Assembly (NCBI RefSeq): GCF_900103405.1 | Contig: NZ_FNHX01000013.1 | Coordinates: 47,077-111,076 of the forward strand | From: Polaromonas sp. JS666 | GTDB taxonomy: Bacteria > Pseudomonadota > Gammaproteobacteria > Burkholderiales > Burkholderiaceae_C | DNA: 64,000 nucleotides | Direction of reading: 5' to 3' | Shown: piece by piece, positions 9,289 to 18,336 of the stretch | Numbering within the stretch: position 1 is the first letter of the stretch | How the letters are laid out: each line of letters opens with the position of its first letter | Made by a program: the position numbers and the translations under genes | Notes under the pieces: generated by a model | What the model was told of the DNA's origin: nothing | Seen by the model: only the letters and a program-made list of their open reading frames with translations | Databases searched by the model: none

Positions 9289-9559
9289 GGTGGTCACCTC
9301 TTTGGATAAATGGAAACAAATGTAGTATTACAGTTACAAATGGTTTCAACTCACGGGTTAACCTGCGTTGCGCGTCATAGAAGATGTATTCGTGAGATAG
9401 TTCGCAGGCCCCAGGGTTGGTGCGTTGCTTAAACCCCGCAACTTGCCGCCCCGAGTTTTCCCTCCCACCGCTGCACCGCAACCCCGGCCGCCCGACCTGG
9501 GCCTGTGCCGCGTTTCCTGCAGCCCCGTTCTGAACGCCCGAGCCGGCGTTCGCCTGTCC

Positions 9560-10057
9560 ATGATTTCGAAGACCTTCCGAATTGCCCTTTTGCTGATCGC
9601 GTCCTGCGCCACATCCACCGGCCTTATCGCCCAAACCAAGACCGATACCGCGTGTCCCGCGGCGGCAGACATGAAGGCCGCGCAGCTTTACGGCCTGTGG
9701 GCCGTGCGCTTTGACAACCCGCCCGCCGGCCTGCCGGCCCGCGCCACCATGCTGCTGGAGCGGCACGCGGAATTCGCCGAAAGCCTGGCCGGCATCGTGA
9801 GCCGTGACCTGGGCGCGGCCGCCGGCACCAAGGCCATTGCCGGCCATGCCGCCAAGGCCGCGCTGGCGGGCGACCTCGAGGGCGGCATGCTGCTGCTTGA
9901 CGAGTCCTCCGACAACATCAGCATCACCGGCACCTGGAACGGCGAGATGGTCGAGGGTTCCTGCGGCAAGGCCTTCAAGGGCAGCTGGAAAGACACCAGC
10001 AGCAGCGCGCCCGACAACGCGCCGGATGTGCCCTTCACGCTGACCCGGCTGCCCTGA
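9560..10057 (+). CDS. Hypothetical secreted protein
   Basis: 165-aa protein not recognised as a named family. ATG at 9560 gives a signal peptide (MISKTFRIALLLIASCATST, probable cleavage after LIAQ); the open frame extends upstream to 9425, but that part is proline/arginine-rich and implausible. The mature part is small and contains two cysteines, the short motif LYGLWAVRF near its start, and a C-terminal segment (SITGTWNGEMVEGSCGKAFK) suggestive of a beta-rich fold. It is probably periplasmic or outer-membrane associated. It lies 41 bp upstream of pldA on the same strand, so cotranscription is possible. Upstream, 9298-9559 is A+T-rich around 9310-9350 and probably holds promoters for this gene and the divergent binding-protein gene. 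Confidence 0.6.
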   Translation: MISKTFRIALLLIASCATSTGLIAQTKTDTACPAAADMKAAQLYGLWAVRFDNPPAGLPARATMLLERHAEFAESLAGIVSRDLGAAAGTKAIAGHAAKAALAGDLEGGMLLLDESSDNISITGTWNGEMVEGSCGKAFKGSWKDTSSSAPDNAPDVPFTLTRLP

Positions 10058-10098
10058 GCCCGGTATCCTTTAGAACACCACCGGACCTACAGCCCCTC

Positions 10099-11292
10099 AT
10101 GCGACAGAAACTTTCCGCATTCGCCGCCCCCCTGCTTTGGGCCGGCCTCCTGGCGCTCACGAGCACCAGCATCGCGCAGGCGCAAACACCCTCCGCCGCG
10201 CGCTCCCCCCTGGGCTGGCAGGCCTGCCAGGCCCTGAAAGCCGACCCCGCCGCGCAACTGGCCTGCTTCCAGCAGTGGGCCGACGCGCAGACACCCGCCA
10301 ACATGCCCGCGCCCAGCCTCACCACGGCGCCGGCCAATCCGGCGACCGGCCAGCCGGCCACGCCGGTGCTGCTGCTGCCTTCGTTGAACACCGAGGCGCC
10401 CGACGGCAAGCCCATAGGCTGCAAGAACACCAAGTACTCCGAACTCTCTCGCTTCTGGGAGCTGCAGCGCGGCACCGACTGCGACACCTTCTCGCTGCGC
10501 GGCTACCGGCCGATCACGCTGGCGGTGTCGACCTCCGACAGCGTGAACATGCAGCCCTCCTCGCCTTCGCTGGGCCATACCGCGCTGACCGCGCAGCCCT
10601 ATATGCGGACCGAGAACAAGATCCAGCTCTCGGTGCGCACCAAGATCGCCAAGGGCTTGTTCAAGAACGGCCCCGAGGACGACGACGACCACGACTCGCT
10701 GTGGTTCGGCTACACGCAGCAAAGTTACTGGCAGCTGTTCAACGGCAGCATTTCGCGGCCCTTCCGCACCACCGACCATGAGCCCGAGGTCCTTTACATC
10801 TACCCGCACCAGATCCCGCTGGCCGGCGGCTGGACCTACCGGCTCTCGGGCCTGGGGCTGGTGCACCAGTCCAACGGCCAGTCGCTGCCGCTGTCGCGCA
10901 GCTGGAACCGCGTCTACCTGATGGGCGCGGCCGAAAAAACGCTGGGCCAGGACTCGGGCCTGACCCTGCAGGGACGCATCTGGGACCGGCTCAAGGAGTC
11001 CTCCGGCAACGACGACAACCCCGGCATCGAAAACTACATAGGCCGCGCCGAAGTCACCGGCAGCTGGCAGGTCAACAAGGCCAACACCCTGGGTATCACG
11101 CTGCGGCATTCGCTGCGCAAGGAAGCCCGCGGTTCGGCGCGCCTTGACTGGATGATGGCGCCCGCCTCCTCGCCCAACTACACCGGCCTGCGCTACCACG
11201 TGCAGCTCTTCAGCGGCTATGGCGACAGCCTGGTCGACTACAACCGTAAGCGCACCGTCCTGAGCGTGGGCCTGAGCCTGGTCGACTGGTAG
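10099..11292 (+). CDS. pldA: Outer-membrane phospholipase A1
   Basis: 397-aa outer-membrane phospholipase (OMPLA) that hydrolyses phospholipids misplaced in the outer leaflet. A signal peptide ends near AQAQ (residue 29). The catalytic block HQSNG places the histidine and serine at H256 and S258, and SRSWNR places the catalytic asparagine at N270. The S-to-N spacing of 12 matches the E. coli H142/S144/N156 triad. About 110 residues precede the beta-barrel (EELSRFWEL-like region near 115-125), longer than in E. coli and typical of beta-proteobacterial PldA. The C-terminus ends in aromatic tryptophan (VDW), as is common for outer-membrane barrels. Confidence 0.92.
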   Translation: MRQKLSAFAAPLLWAGLLALTSTSIAQAQTPSAARSPLGWQACQALKADPAAQLACFQQWADAQTPANMPAPSLTTAPANPATGQPATPVLLLPSLNTEAPDGKPIGCKNTKYSELSRFWELQRGTDCDTFSLRGYRPITLAVSTSDSVNMQPSSPSLGHTALTAQPYMRTENKIQLSVRTKIAKGLFKNGPEDDDDHDSLWFGYTQQSYWQLFNGSISRPFRTTDHEPEVLYIYPHQIPLAGGWTYRLSGLGLVHQSNGQSLPLSRSWNRVYLMGAAEKTLGQDSGLTLQGRIWDRLKESSGNDDNPGIENYIGRAEVTGSWQVNKANTLGITLRHSLRKEARGSARLDWMMAPASSPNYTGLRYHVQLFSGYGDSLVDYNRKRTVLSVGLSLVDW

Positions 11293-11391
11293 CCGCGGCG
11301 CTTTTGTCGGCGCTTGGGTGGCGGTTTTGCCAGCACGCGGACGGCGTGCCGGCTGATACACAGAAGCGCGGGCCGGCCCCAAGCTGGGCCC

Positions 11392-12708
11392 ATGACCGAG
11401 CCCACCACCTTTACCCTGGCCTGCATCGTGGCCGGCGCGCTGCTGATCGCGATGACGCTGGGCGGCTCCTTCATCGCGCGCCTGCCGCTGAGCGCCGCCA
11501 TGCTCTACCTCGGCGTGGGCGTGGCCGTCAGCCCTGTGGGGCTGGGGCTGCTCAAGCTCGACGCGATGAAGAACACCGTGCTGCTGGAGCGCCTCACGGA
11601 GGTGGCCGTGCTGGTCTCGCTGTTCACCTGCGGCATGAAGCTGGAGTTCCGCTTCAAGGACCGCCGCTGGCGCGTGCCGGTGCAACTGGCGACGGTCTCC
11701 ATGCTGCTCACGGTGGCGGCGGTCGCCGCGCTGGGCGTCTATGCCCTGGACCTGCCGCTGGGCGCGGCCGTGCTGCTGGGCGCCATCCTCGCGCCCACCG
11801 ATCCGGTGCTGGCCTCCGACGTGCAAGTGGCCAACCCTGGCGACCGCGACCGCCTGCGCTTCGGCCTCACGGGTGAAGGCGGGCTCAACGACGGCACGGC
11901 CTTTCCCTTGGTCATGCTCGGACTGGGCTTGCTGGGCCTGCACGAACTCGGCGAAGGCGGCTGGCGCTGGTGGGCCGTCGACGTGCTGTGGGCGGTGGCC
12001 GGCGGCCTGGCGCTGGGCTGGCTGCTGGGCACGCTGGTGGGCCGCCTCATTCTTTACCTGCGCATGCGGCACCGCGAGGCGCTGGGCTCGGACGAGTTCA
12101 TCGCGCTGGGGCTGATAGGGCTGACCTACGGCCTGGCGCTGCTGAGCCACACCTACGGATTTCTCGCGGTGTTCGCGGCCGGGCTGGCGCTGCGCCGCAT
12201 CGACGAGCCCCATGTGCGCCCGCAGGTGCAGGCGGCCGATCCCGGCGAGGCCCTGAGCCCCGCGGAACAGGAAGCCTCGGGCGCCGAGGCGCCGGCCCAC
12301 ATGATGCGCGCGGTGGAGCGCTTCAACAGCCAGCTGGAAAGCTTTGCCGAAGTCGCCATCGTGCTGGCGGTGGGCGTGCTGGTGGCAACGACACGCTTTC
12401 GCGCCGAGGTGTTGTGGTTCATCCCGCTGCTGTTCCTGGTGGTGCGGCCCGCAGCGGTTTACATCGGCCTGCTGGGCACGCCGGTCAAGGGCGCGCAGCG
12501 CCGGCTCATGGGCTGGTTCGGCATACGCGGCATAGGCTCGCTGTATTACCTGCTCTACGCCATCAACCACGACATCGAGCGCACGCTGGCCCAGCAACTG
12601 CTGTCCATCACGCTGGCCGTCATCGTGGCCTCGGTGGTCGCGCACGGCGTTTCGGTCACGCCGCTGATGAAGCGCTATGAGGCGCGCAAGGCAAGCCGGC
12701 GGCGCTGA
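11392..12708 (+). CDS. Na+/H+ (cation/proton) antiporter, CPA1/NhaP type
   Basis: 438-aa polytopic inner-membrane antiporter with about 12 hydrophobic segments. The family motifs LAPTDPVLASDVQV (paired acidic and polar ion-site residues) and GEGGLNDGTAFPLVML are present near residues 130-175. ATG at 11392 (MTEPTTFTLACIVAG) is chosen; the open frame reaches back to 11314, but the extra residues are hydrophilic and lie before the first membrane helix. A hydrophilic insert around residues 275-305 (QAADPGEALSPAEQEASGAE) separates two membrane blocks. The gene stands about 100 bp downstream of pldA; the transported ion is not determined by sequence. Confidence 0.85.
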   Translation: MTEPTTFTLACIVAGALLIAMTLGGSFIARLPLSAAMLYLGVGVAVSPVGLGLLKLDAMKNTVLLERLTEVAVLVSLFTCGMKLEFRFKDRRWRVPVQLATVSMLLTVAAVAALGVYALDLPLGAAVLLGAILAPTDPVLASDVQVANPGDRDRLRFGLTGEGGLNDGTAFPLVMLGLGLLGLHELGEGGWRWWAVDVLWAVAGGLALGWLLGTLVGRLILYLRMRHREALGSDEFIALGLIGLTYGLALLSHTYGFLAVFAAGLALRRIDEPHVRPQVQAADPGEALSPAEQEASGAEAPAHMMRAVERFNSQLESFAEVAIVLAVGVLVATTRFRAEVLWFIPLLFLVVRPAAVYIGLLGTPVKGAQRRLMGWFGIRGIGSLYYLLYAINHDIERTLAQQLLSITLAVIVASVVAHGVSVTPLMKRYEARKASRRR

Positions 12709-12772
12709 GAGCCTCCCACAGGCTTGACGGCCTCGGGCCGCGGAGAAAAGACCCGGCATTCCGTATGTCGAT

Positions 12773-12802
12773 GATATTGATAACCATTCTCATTTGTATA
12801 AT
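12773..12802 (+). promoter_or_regulatory. Fur box and -10 element of the imelysin operon
   Basis: Positions 12773-12791 read GATATTGATAACCATTCTC, matching 16 of 19 positions of the classical Fur box consensus. A perfect TATAAT -10 hexamer follows at 12797-12802. A TTGATA lies inside the Fur box, but at 14 bp the spacing is short, so the -35 is uncertain. Fur bound here would block RNA polymerase, giving expression under iron limitation. The downstream iron-related operon makes this assignment strong. Confidence 0.85.
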
Positions 12803-12838
12803 CCTGGTTTTGCCCTTCACAAAATCCCAGGAGCCGCC

Positions 12839-14035
12839 ATGACATCCGTGCTGAAACCCGTTGTTCTTGCCACCCTGCTCGCCCTGCTGGCGGCGCCCGC
12901 CATGGCCCAGCCCGCAGCCCCCGCGAACAGCACCGTGGCGGCGTCGCCGGCCGCGACGGCTCCCGCCGTGGCCAAGCACTATGCCCAGCTGGTGCTGGCC
13001 AGCTATGAAGACACCCTGGCCGGCGCGCTCACGCTGCAAAAAGCCGTGCAGTCTTTCACCGCCGCACCTTCCGACGAGGGCCTCAAGGCCGCGCGCAAGG
13101 CCTGGCTGGACGCGCGCGAGTTTTACGGCCAGACCGAGGCTTTCCGCTTTTACGGCGGCCCGATCGACGACAAAAACGGCCCCGAGGGCCGCATCAACGC
13201 CTGGCCCATGGACGAGTCCTATGTCGACTACGTGAAAGACGCGCCCAACGCCGGCATCATCAACAAGCGCAAGACCGCCATCGGCAAAAAGCAGCTGGCC
13301 AGCCTCAACGAGCGCAACGGCGAGGAGAACATCGCCACCGGCTGGCATGCCATCGAATTTTTGCTGTGGGGCCAGGACCTGAGCACCACGGGCCCGGGCA
13401 ACCGCTCGTTTGAAGACTTCGTGGACGGCAAAAAACCCAATGCCGACCGCCGCCGCCAGTACCTGCAGGTGGTGACCGAGCTGCTGGTCGACGACTTGCG
13501 CGGCCTCACCAAGGCCTGGGCGCCCACGGCGACGTCCTACCGCGCGAAGTTCGAGCGCGGCGGCATGGAGTCGGTGCGCAAGATGTTTGTCGGCCTGGGC
13601 TCGCTCTCGCGCGGCGAACTTGCGGGCGAGCGCCTGGAGGTCGCGCTGGCCAGCCAGGACCAGGAAGACGAGCATTCGTGCTTCTCCGACAACACGCACC
13701 GCGACGTGGTGGCCAACGCCAAGGGCATACAAAACGTGTGGCTGGGCCAGTACAAACGCGCCGACGGCAGCACGCTCAGCGGCGCCTCGCTGCGCGAGCT
13801 GGTGGCTGCCAAAAACCCGGCGCTGGCGGACCGCACCACACAGCAGATCGCCGCCTCGGTCGCAGCGGCCGAAGGCATACAGGCGCCGTTTGACCGCGAG
13901 ATCGTCGGCGCCAAGGACGCGCCCGGCCGCCTGCGCGTGCAAAAAACCATCGACAGCCTGGTGCAGCAAAGCAAGGACCTGGTCGAGGCGGCCAACGCGG
14001 CCGGCATCACCAAGCTGACTTTGGTCAAACCTTAA
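12839..14035 (+). CDS. Imelysin-family (peptidase M75/EfeO-like) iron-regulated protein
   Basis: 398-aa exported protein of the imelysin family, associated with iron acquisition. ATG at 12839 follows AGGAG at 12829-12833 and gives a signal peptide (MTSVLKPVVLATLLALLAAP, cleavage after AMA). The mature protein is alpha-helical and shows the hallmark GxHxxE motif as G168-W-H170-A-I-E173 in GWHAIEFLLWGQD. It heads a four-gene rightward operon behind a Fur box. Family knowledge supports a role in periplasmic or envelope iron handling; peptidase activity is doubtful in this family. Confidence 0.88.
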   Translation: MTSVLKPVVLATLLALLAAPAMAQPAAPANSTVAASPAATAPAVAKHYAQLVLASYEDTLAGALTLQKAVQSFTAAPSDEGLKAARKAWLDAREFYGQTEAFRFYGGPIDDKNGPEGRINAWPMDESYVDYVKDAPNAGIINKRKTAIGKKQLASLNERNGEENIATGWHAIEFLLWGQDLSTTGPGNRSFEDFVDGKKPNADRRRQYLQVVTELLVDDLRGLTKAWAPTATSYRAKFERGGMESVRKMFVGLGSLSRGELAGERLEVALASQDQEDEHSCFSDNTHRDVVANAKGIQNVWLGQYKRADGSTLSGASLRELVAAKNPALADRTTQQIAASVAAAEGIQAPFDREIVGAKDAPGRLRVQKTIDSLVQQSKDLVEAANAAGITKLTLVKP

Positions 14036-15502
14036 GTGTTGCGCGGCGCTTCCCCCCACTTGGCCACGCGCCGCCTGCGCGCGGGTCTCGCCTGGCTGGC
14101 CGTGGCGGGCCTCGCGGGCCTGGCCCTCTGGACCCATGCGGGAGTCGCGCAAGACAGCGCTACGCCCGATGACGAAAAAACCGGCGGCGAGACCACCGTG
14201 TTCGCCACCGGCCAGAACGCGTTTTCCTTCCCGCTGGCCAATCTGCCCGATGAGGAGCGCACGCGCTTTGTCATCGGCAATTCCTTTTTCAGGCGCAACT
14301 GGGTGCAGGCGCCGTCCTCGACCACCGCGCGCGACGGCCTGGGCCCGCACTTCATCGCGCGCTCCTGCGGCGGCTGCCATGTGCAGGACGGCCGCGGCGC
14401 GCCGCCCGATTTCACGCGCGGGCTGTCCGAGCAGCCGGTAGGCCTCTTGCTGCGCCTCTCGATTCCGGGCAAGGACGCGCATGGCGGTCCCCTGTCCGAC
14501 CCGGTGTACGGCGACCAGTTTTCCAACTTCGCGGTCCAGGGCGTGATGCCCGAAGGGCAGATCTCGCTGCGCTACGAGACCGTGCGCGGCAAGTTCGCCG
14601 ACGGCACGCCTTACCAGCTGCAAAAGCCGCGTTACGGTTTCAGCAAGCTCAACTACGGCCCCATGGCCAAAGACGTGATGCTGAGCCCGCGCATCGCGCC
14701 GCAGATGGCCGGCGTGGGCCTGCTCGAGGCGATCCCCGAAGCGGAAATCCTGCGCAATGCACGCGAGCAGGCGGCCCTGGGCGGGCCGGTGCGCGGCGCG
14801 GTCAACCAGGTGTGGGACGCGCCTTCGCAGCAAATGCGCGTGGGGCGTTTCGGTTGGAAGGCCAATGTCGCCACGCTCGCGCACCAGACCGGCGGCGCTT
14901 TCCTCGGCGACATGGGCATCACCTCGCCGCTGTTCCCCAAGGAAACCTGCACCGGCGCGCAAAAGGATTGCCTGGCCGCACCGCACGGCGCGCAGGGCAA
15001 GGCGCCCGAGATCGACGAGAAGACTTTCAACGACGTAGTGTTCTACGAAAGCACGCTGGCGCCTGCCGCGCGGCGCAACCCGAAGGACGCCCAGGTGATG
15101 CAAGGCCAGAAGCTGTTTGCCCAGGCGCAATGCGCGGCCTGCCACCGGCCCAGCTATGTCACCGGCGACATCCCCTTCCCGCGCCTGGGCAGCAAGGCCG
15201 CGCAGGGCCAGACCATCTGGCCCTATACCGACCTGCTGCTGCACGACATGGGCGAAGGCCTGGCCGACGGCCGTCCCGACTTTCTCGCCAACGGCCGCCA
15301 GTGGCGCACGCCGCCGCTGTGGGGCCTGGGCCTGGTGCCCGACGTCAACGGCCACAACCGGCTGCTGCACGACGGCCGCGCGCGCGGCGCGCTGGAAGCC
15401 GTGCTCTGGCATGACGGCGAAGCCAAGGCCAGCAAGGACAAGGTTTTGCAGATGACGGGGCAGGAGCGCGCCGCGCTGGTCAAATTCCTCGAATCGCTGT
15501 AA
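14036..15502 (+). CDS. Di-heme oxidoreductase-like protein (DUF1111, c-type cytochrome)
   Basis: 488-aa exported cytochrome-like protein. It starts with GTG directly after the stop of the preceding imelysin gene, which indicates translational coupling. An N-terminal hydrophobic stretch (LAWLAVAGLAGLALW) serves as export signal or anchor. Two heme-binding CxxCH motifs are visible: CGGCH at residues 111-115 and CAACH at 366-370. The C-terminal half resembles cytochrome c peroxidase/thiol-oxidoreductase proteins (LLLHDMGEGLADGRPDF, WRTPPLWGLG). In related operons this family always sits between two imelysin genes; a role in iron or copper redox chemistry during uptake is inferred. Confidence 0.87.
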   Translation: MLRGASPHLATRRLRAGLAWLAVAGLAGLALWTHAGVAQDSATPDDEKTGGETTVFATGQNAFSFPLANLPDEERTRFVIGNSFFRRNWVQAPSSTTARDGLGPHFIARSCGGCHVQDGRGAPPDFTRGLSEQPVGLLLRLSIPGKDAHGGPLSDPVYGDQFSNFAVQGVMPEGQISLRYETVRGKFADGTPYQLQKPRYGFSKLNYGPMAKDVMLSPRIAPQMAGVGLLEAIPEAEILRNAREQAALGGPVRGAVNQVWDAPSQQMRVGRFGWKANVATLAHQTGGAFLGDMGITSPLFPKETCTGAQKDCLAAPHGAQGKAPEIDEKTFNDVVFYESTLAPAARRNPKDAQVMQGQKLFAQAQCAACHRPSYVTGDIPFPRLGSKAAQGQTIWPYTDLLLHDMGEGLADGRPDFLANGRQWRTPPLWGLGLVPDVNGHNRLLHDGRARGALEAVLWHDGEAKASKDKVLQMTGQERAALVKFLESL

Positions 15503-15507
15503 GTGCC

Positions 15508-16587
15508 ATGAAAACTTCGCGCGCTCCCTGGAAGGCCATTGCCGGCATCGCCTTGCTGGCTTGCGGCGCCGCATGCGCGCAAAACGTCGCACCGAATGTC
15601 GCCGTGCCCTTCTACACCGCCGGTGATTTCATGCGCGGCGTGTATCGCTTCTGGTATGCGCCGCAAGCCGCCGCGTTTGCCGAGCAGGCCGGCGGCCTTC
15701 CCACGGCGATTTCCGCGGTCTGCGATGCGGACGCCGGCGCGGCCACGGCGAAACTGGAGCAGGCGCGCGAACGCTGGAAAAGCAGCGCGCTTGCCTGGGA
15801 CCGTTTAAGCGGCGTGCAGATAGGCCCGCTGGTGCAGCGGCGCTCGGCGCGCCAGATTGACTTCACGCCGACACGGCCCGAGCTCATCAAGCGCGCGATC
15901 CAGGCCGCGCCGCAGGACGCGACCGCCATGGAAAGCATAGGCACGCCGGCCAAGGGCCTGCCCGCACTCGAGTGGCTGCTGTGGAGCCAGCCCATCGCGC
16001 CGGCCACGCCGGCCTGCCGCTATGCGCTGCAGGTGGCGGCCGATATCCAGCGCGAAGCCGACACGCTGGCCAAAGCCTTTGGCGAACTGGCCGAGCGCCC
16101 GCCCGGCCAGGCCGAGGAAAGCCAGGGCCCCGCGATGAGCGAACTCATCAACCAGTGGACCGGCGCGCTGGAGCGATTGCGTTGGGCCGAAATGGAAAAG
16201 CCCCGCCTTGCCGGCAGCGCGCAAGGCGGCCGCAATGCCGCGGCCTATGCGCGCGGCGCCAGCGGCCAGACCGCCGCGCGCTGGGCCGCGCAATGGCAGG
16301 CGCTGCGCACGCTGGGCGCCTCGCAAGCCACCGAAGCGCCGCGTCCCGGCGCCGGCCTGGCGCCGATTGAAACCTATTTGCGCGGCCTGGGCCGCAACGA
16401 GCCGGCCGAGCTGCTGGCGCAAAGCGTGGGCAGGACCGACAAGGCACTGCAAAACATTTCGCCCGCGAACAAGGCCGGCATGACGGCCGCCGGTCGCTCA
16501 CTGGCCGAGCTGAAAAAACTCACCGAGGCCGAGATCGCGCCCGCGCTGGAGGTGAGCATTGGATTTTCAGACGCCGACGGCGACTAG
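15508..16587 (+). CDS. Second imelysin-family protein with altered GxHxxE motif
   Basis: 359-aa exported imelysin-like protein. The signal peptide is MKTSRAPWKAIAGIALLACG with cleavage after ACA. It starts 5 bp after the di-heme gene. The imelysin core is recognisable (SALAWDRLSGVQIGPLVQRR, GLPALEWLLWS). At the hallmark site the sequence is G150-L-P152-A-L-E155, so the metal-ligand histidine of GxHxxE is replaced by proline while the glutamate is kept. The two imelysins of the operon are therefore not equivalent; this one may bind metal differently or act as a partner subunit. Confidence 0.83.
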   Translation: MKTSRAPWKAIAGIALLACGAACAQNVAPNVAVPFYTAGDFMRGVYRFWYAPQAAAFAEQAGGLPTAISAVCDADAGAATAKLEQARERWKSSALAWDRLSGVQIGPLVQRRSARQIDFTPTRPELIKRAIQAAPQDATAMESIGTPAKGLPALEWLLWSQPIAPATPACRYALQVAADIQREADTLAKAFGELAERPPGQAEESQGPAMSELINQWTGALERLRWAEMEKPRLAGSAQGGRNAAAYARGASGQTAARWAAQWQALRTLGASQATEAPRPGAGLAPIETYLRGLGRNEPAELLAQSVGRTDKALQNISPANKAGMTAAGRSLAELKKLTEAEIAPALEVSIGFSDADGD

Positions 16588-16596
16588 GAACCCGCC

Positions 16597-17754
16597 ATGA
16601 GGAAGCTTGATGCCCTGACGAAGCTGCAGCGCCGGCAATGGCTGGCGCTGGCAGCGGCCGGCGCAAGTACCTGGCTCAAACCCGCGCTGGCGGCAGCTAC
16701 CGCGACGGCCCCGCCGCAACAGCTGGCCGCCGCCTGGGAGGCAGCGCAGGGCTACCAGGTCGGCGTGCTGGCGTATCACGGCACCGCGCTCCAGGTCAGC
16801 GCGGCCCTCGACGTGCCGACGCGAGCCCACGGGGTGTGGGCCGAGCGCGGCGGCTCGCTGCTGGCGGTGGCACGCCGCCCGGGGGACTGGCTGCTGCGCT
16901 GGCGGCCCGTCAGCGAGGGCGAAAGCCAGGGCAAGGCCATCGCCTGGGCCTGGGCCGAACCGGACCGCGCCTTCAACGGCCACGTGATCGCGAGCGCCGA
17001 CGGCAAAACGCTCTACACCACCGAAACGAACCTCGAAACCGGTGAAGGCCTGGTGGGCGTGCGCGATGCCGCCACGCTGGAAAAATCCGGCGAATGGCCA
17101 AGCCACGGCATGGACCCGCACGAGCTCTTGCTCGACGACGATGGCAGCCTGGTCGTGGCGAACGGCGGCATTCCCGCCTTGCCTGAAACCGGCCGCCTGA
17201 AGATTCACATGGAGCGCATGGATGCCTCGCTGGTGCGGCTGGACACGCGCAGCGGCGCGCTGCTGGGCCAATGGCGCCTGGCCGACAAGCGCCTGAGCCT
17301 GCGGCACATGGCCTGGGGCCGCGCACCGGCGGCGGGCGGCCCGCGTGTATTGGGCATCGCGCTGCAGGCCGAGCATGAGGACAGCGCAGCCAAAACCGGC
17401 GCGCCCGTGCTGGCGCTTTTTGACGGCCGGACGCTGCGGACCTGCGACGCCGGGGCCGGGCATGTGCTGGCCGGCTACGGCGGCGACATCGCCTGGGCCG
17501 CGGGCGCTTTTGCCGTGGGCTGTCCGCGCGCCAATGGCGTCGCCGTGTGGCAGGCCGATGGGCGCTGGACAGGTTTTTTCCCGCTGCAGGAGGCCTGTGC
17601 CGTCACCTCGGCCCCAGTAGCCGGCCGGGCCGACACCACACTCTGGGCCGGCGGGCGGTTCGCCGCGCTGGCGCGCGATGGCGCAGGCCGTACGGCTTCG
17701 CCGACGCTTGCAAATGTGCGGCTGGACAACCACTGGGCCCCGCTGGCGGGCTAG
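16597..17754 (+). CDS. DUF1513 protein, probable Tat-exported beta-propeller
   Basis: 385-aa protein of the DUF1513 family, the last gene of the Fur-controlled operon, 9 bp after the second imelysin with an AGGAA ribosome-binding site. The N-terminus carries LQRRQWLALAAAGAS, a twin-arginine-like signal, suggesting export after folding. The rest has repeated short strands typical of a beta-propeller (HGVWAERGGSLLAVARR, GKTLYTTETNLETGEG, MDPHELLLDDDGSLVVANGG). Its function is unknown; constant association with imelysin/di-heme genes suggests a periplasmic iron-uptake accessory role. Confidence 0.83.
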   Translation: MRKLDALTKLQRRQWLALAAAGASTWLKPALAAATATAPPQQLAAAWEAAQGYQVGVLAYHGTALQVSAALDVPTRAHGVWAERGGSLLAVARRPGDWLLRWRPVSEGESQGKAIAWAWAEPDRAFNGHVIASADGKTLYTTETNLETGEGLVGVRDAATLEKSGEWPSHGMDPHELLLDDDGSLVVANGGIPALPETGRLKIHMERMDASLVRLDTRSGALLGQWRLADKRLSLRHMAWGRAPAAGGPRVLGIALQAEHEDSAAKTGAPVLALFDGRTLRTCDAGAGHVLAGYGGDIAWAAGAFAVGCPRANGVAVWQADGRWTGFFPLQEACAVTSAPVAGRADTTLWAGGRFAALARDGAGRTASPTLANVRLDNHWAPLAG

Positions 17755-17797
17755 AGGGTGGCCGGTGATTGACCGGATCACGGCCCATTTATCGCAA

Positions 17798-17828
17798 GCA
17801 AGGCACCGTGAATTCAAACGTGCCTTGC
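17798..17828. terminator. Hairpin between convergent genes
   Basis: A perfect 9-bp stem, GCAAGGCAC at 17798-17806 pairing with GTGCCTTGC at 17820-17828, encloses a 13-nt loop. It lies in the 84-bp gap between the convergent DUF1513 and lipoprotein genes and may stop transcription from both. Neither side has a strong U-run, so efficiency is uncertain. Confidence 0.45.
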
Positions 17829-17838
17829 CCGGTGAACT

Positions 17839-18237
17839 TCACAGCTTCTTCCATCGCTCGCCATCGGTGGAGCGGTAGGTGCCGCCGGTGGCGCAACAGC
17901 CTCCCGCACCAAAAGCCATACGCCCGAGTGTGACGGTGACCGCGCCGTTTTCCGCACGCAGCGTCTGCCGATCGCACGAGGAGAAAAAGGGATAGGGTTC
18001 GGGTTCGAGCACCATCTGCCAGCCGCCATCGCCGGGCAGGGCGCGGTAGACCTTGCAGTCAGACACCGCCAGGTGCACGGGCTTTCCACCGAGCGAGCCC
18101 TTGAATACCCGCTCCGGCGGTACCTCCGCCATGGGGTCCGGCTTGGCGGGCGGCACGGCCGGCTCCGGCTTGCCGCAGCCCGCCAGCAGGGCAGCCAGCA
18201 CCAGAAGGCAGCCCGGGGGGATCAAGGGGATTGACAT
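17839..18237 (-). CDS. Small hypothetical lipoprotein
   Basis: 132-aa predicted lipoprotein, not recognised as a named family. ATG at 18237 follows GAGAGG and gives a lipoprotein signal with lipobox LLAG-C21. A proline-rich linker follows (KPEPAVPPAKPDPMAEVPPE). The globular part, with at least four cysteines (SDCKVYRAL, SSCDRQTL, AGGCCATGG), probably has disulfides. An upstream in-frame start at 18297 is less likely because it lacks a ribosome-binding site and would bury the signal. It is convergent with the iron operon and not visibly linked to it. Confidence 0.68.
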   Translation of the reverse strand: MSIPLIPPGCLLVLAALLAGCGKPEPAVPPAKPDPMAEVPPERVFKGSLGGKPVHLAVSDCKVYRALPGDGGWQMVLEPEPYPFFSSCDRQTLRAENGAVTVTLGRMAFGAGGCCATGGTYRSTDGERWKKL

Positions 18238-18336
18238 ATTGCCTCTCGCAACAAAAATCACATAAGGGACCGGGCCTGTTTCAAGCGTTGCGAACACGCT
18301 GGAACCGCGCGACTGACATTATGGGCAAGCGCCAAA

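Noticed and set aside
9311..9348. Imperfect dyad upstream of the PhnD-like gene
   Set aside because: Only about 5 of 7 terminal positions pair and the rest is weak; may be ordinary A+T-rich promoter DNA.
10087..15592. Long minus-strand open frames (about 890 and 978 codons)
   Set aside because: Antisense to pldA, the antiporter and the imelysin operon, whose plus-strand products have clear motifs.
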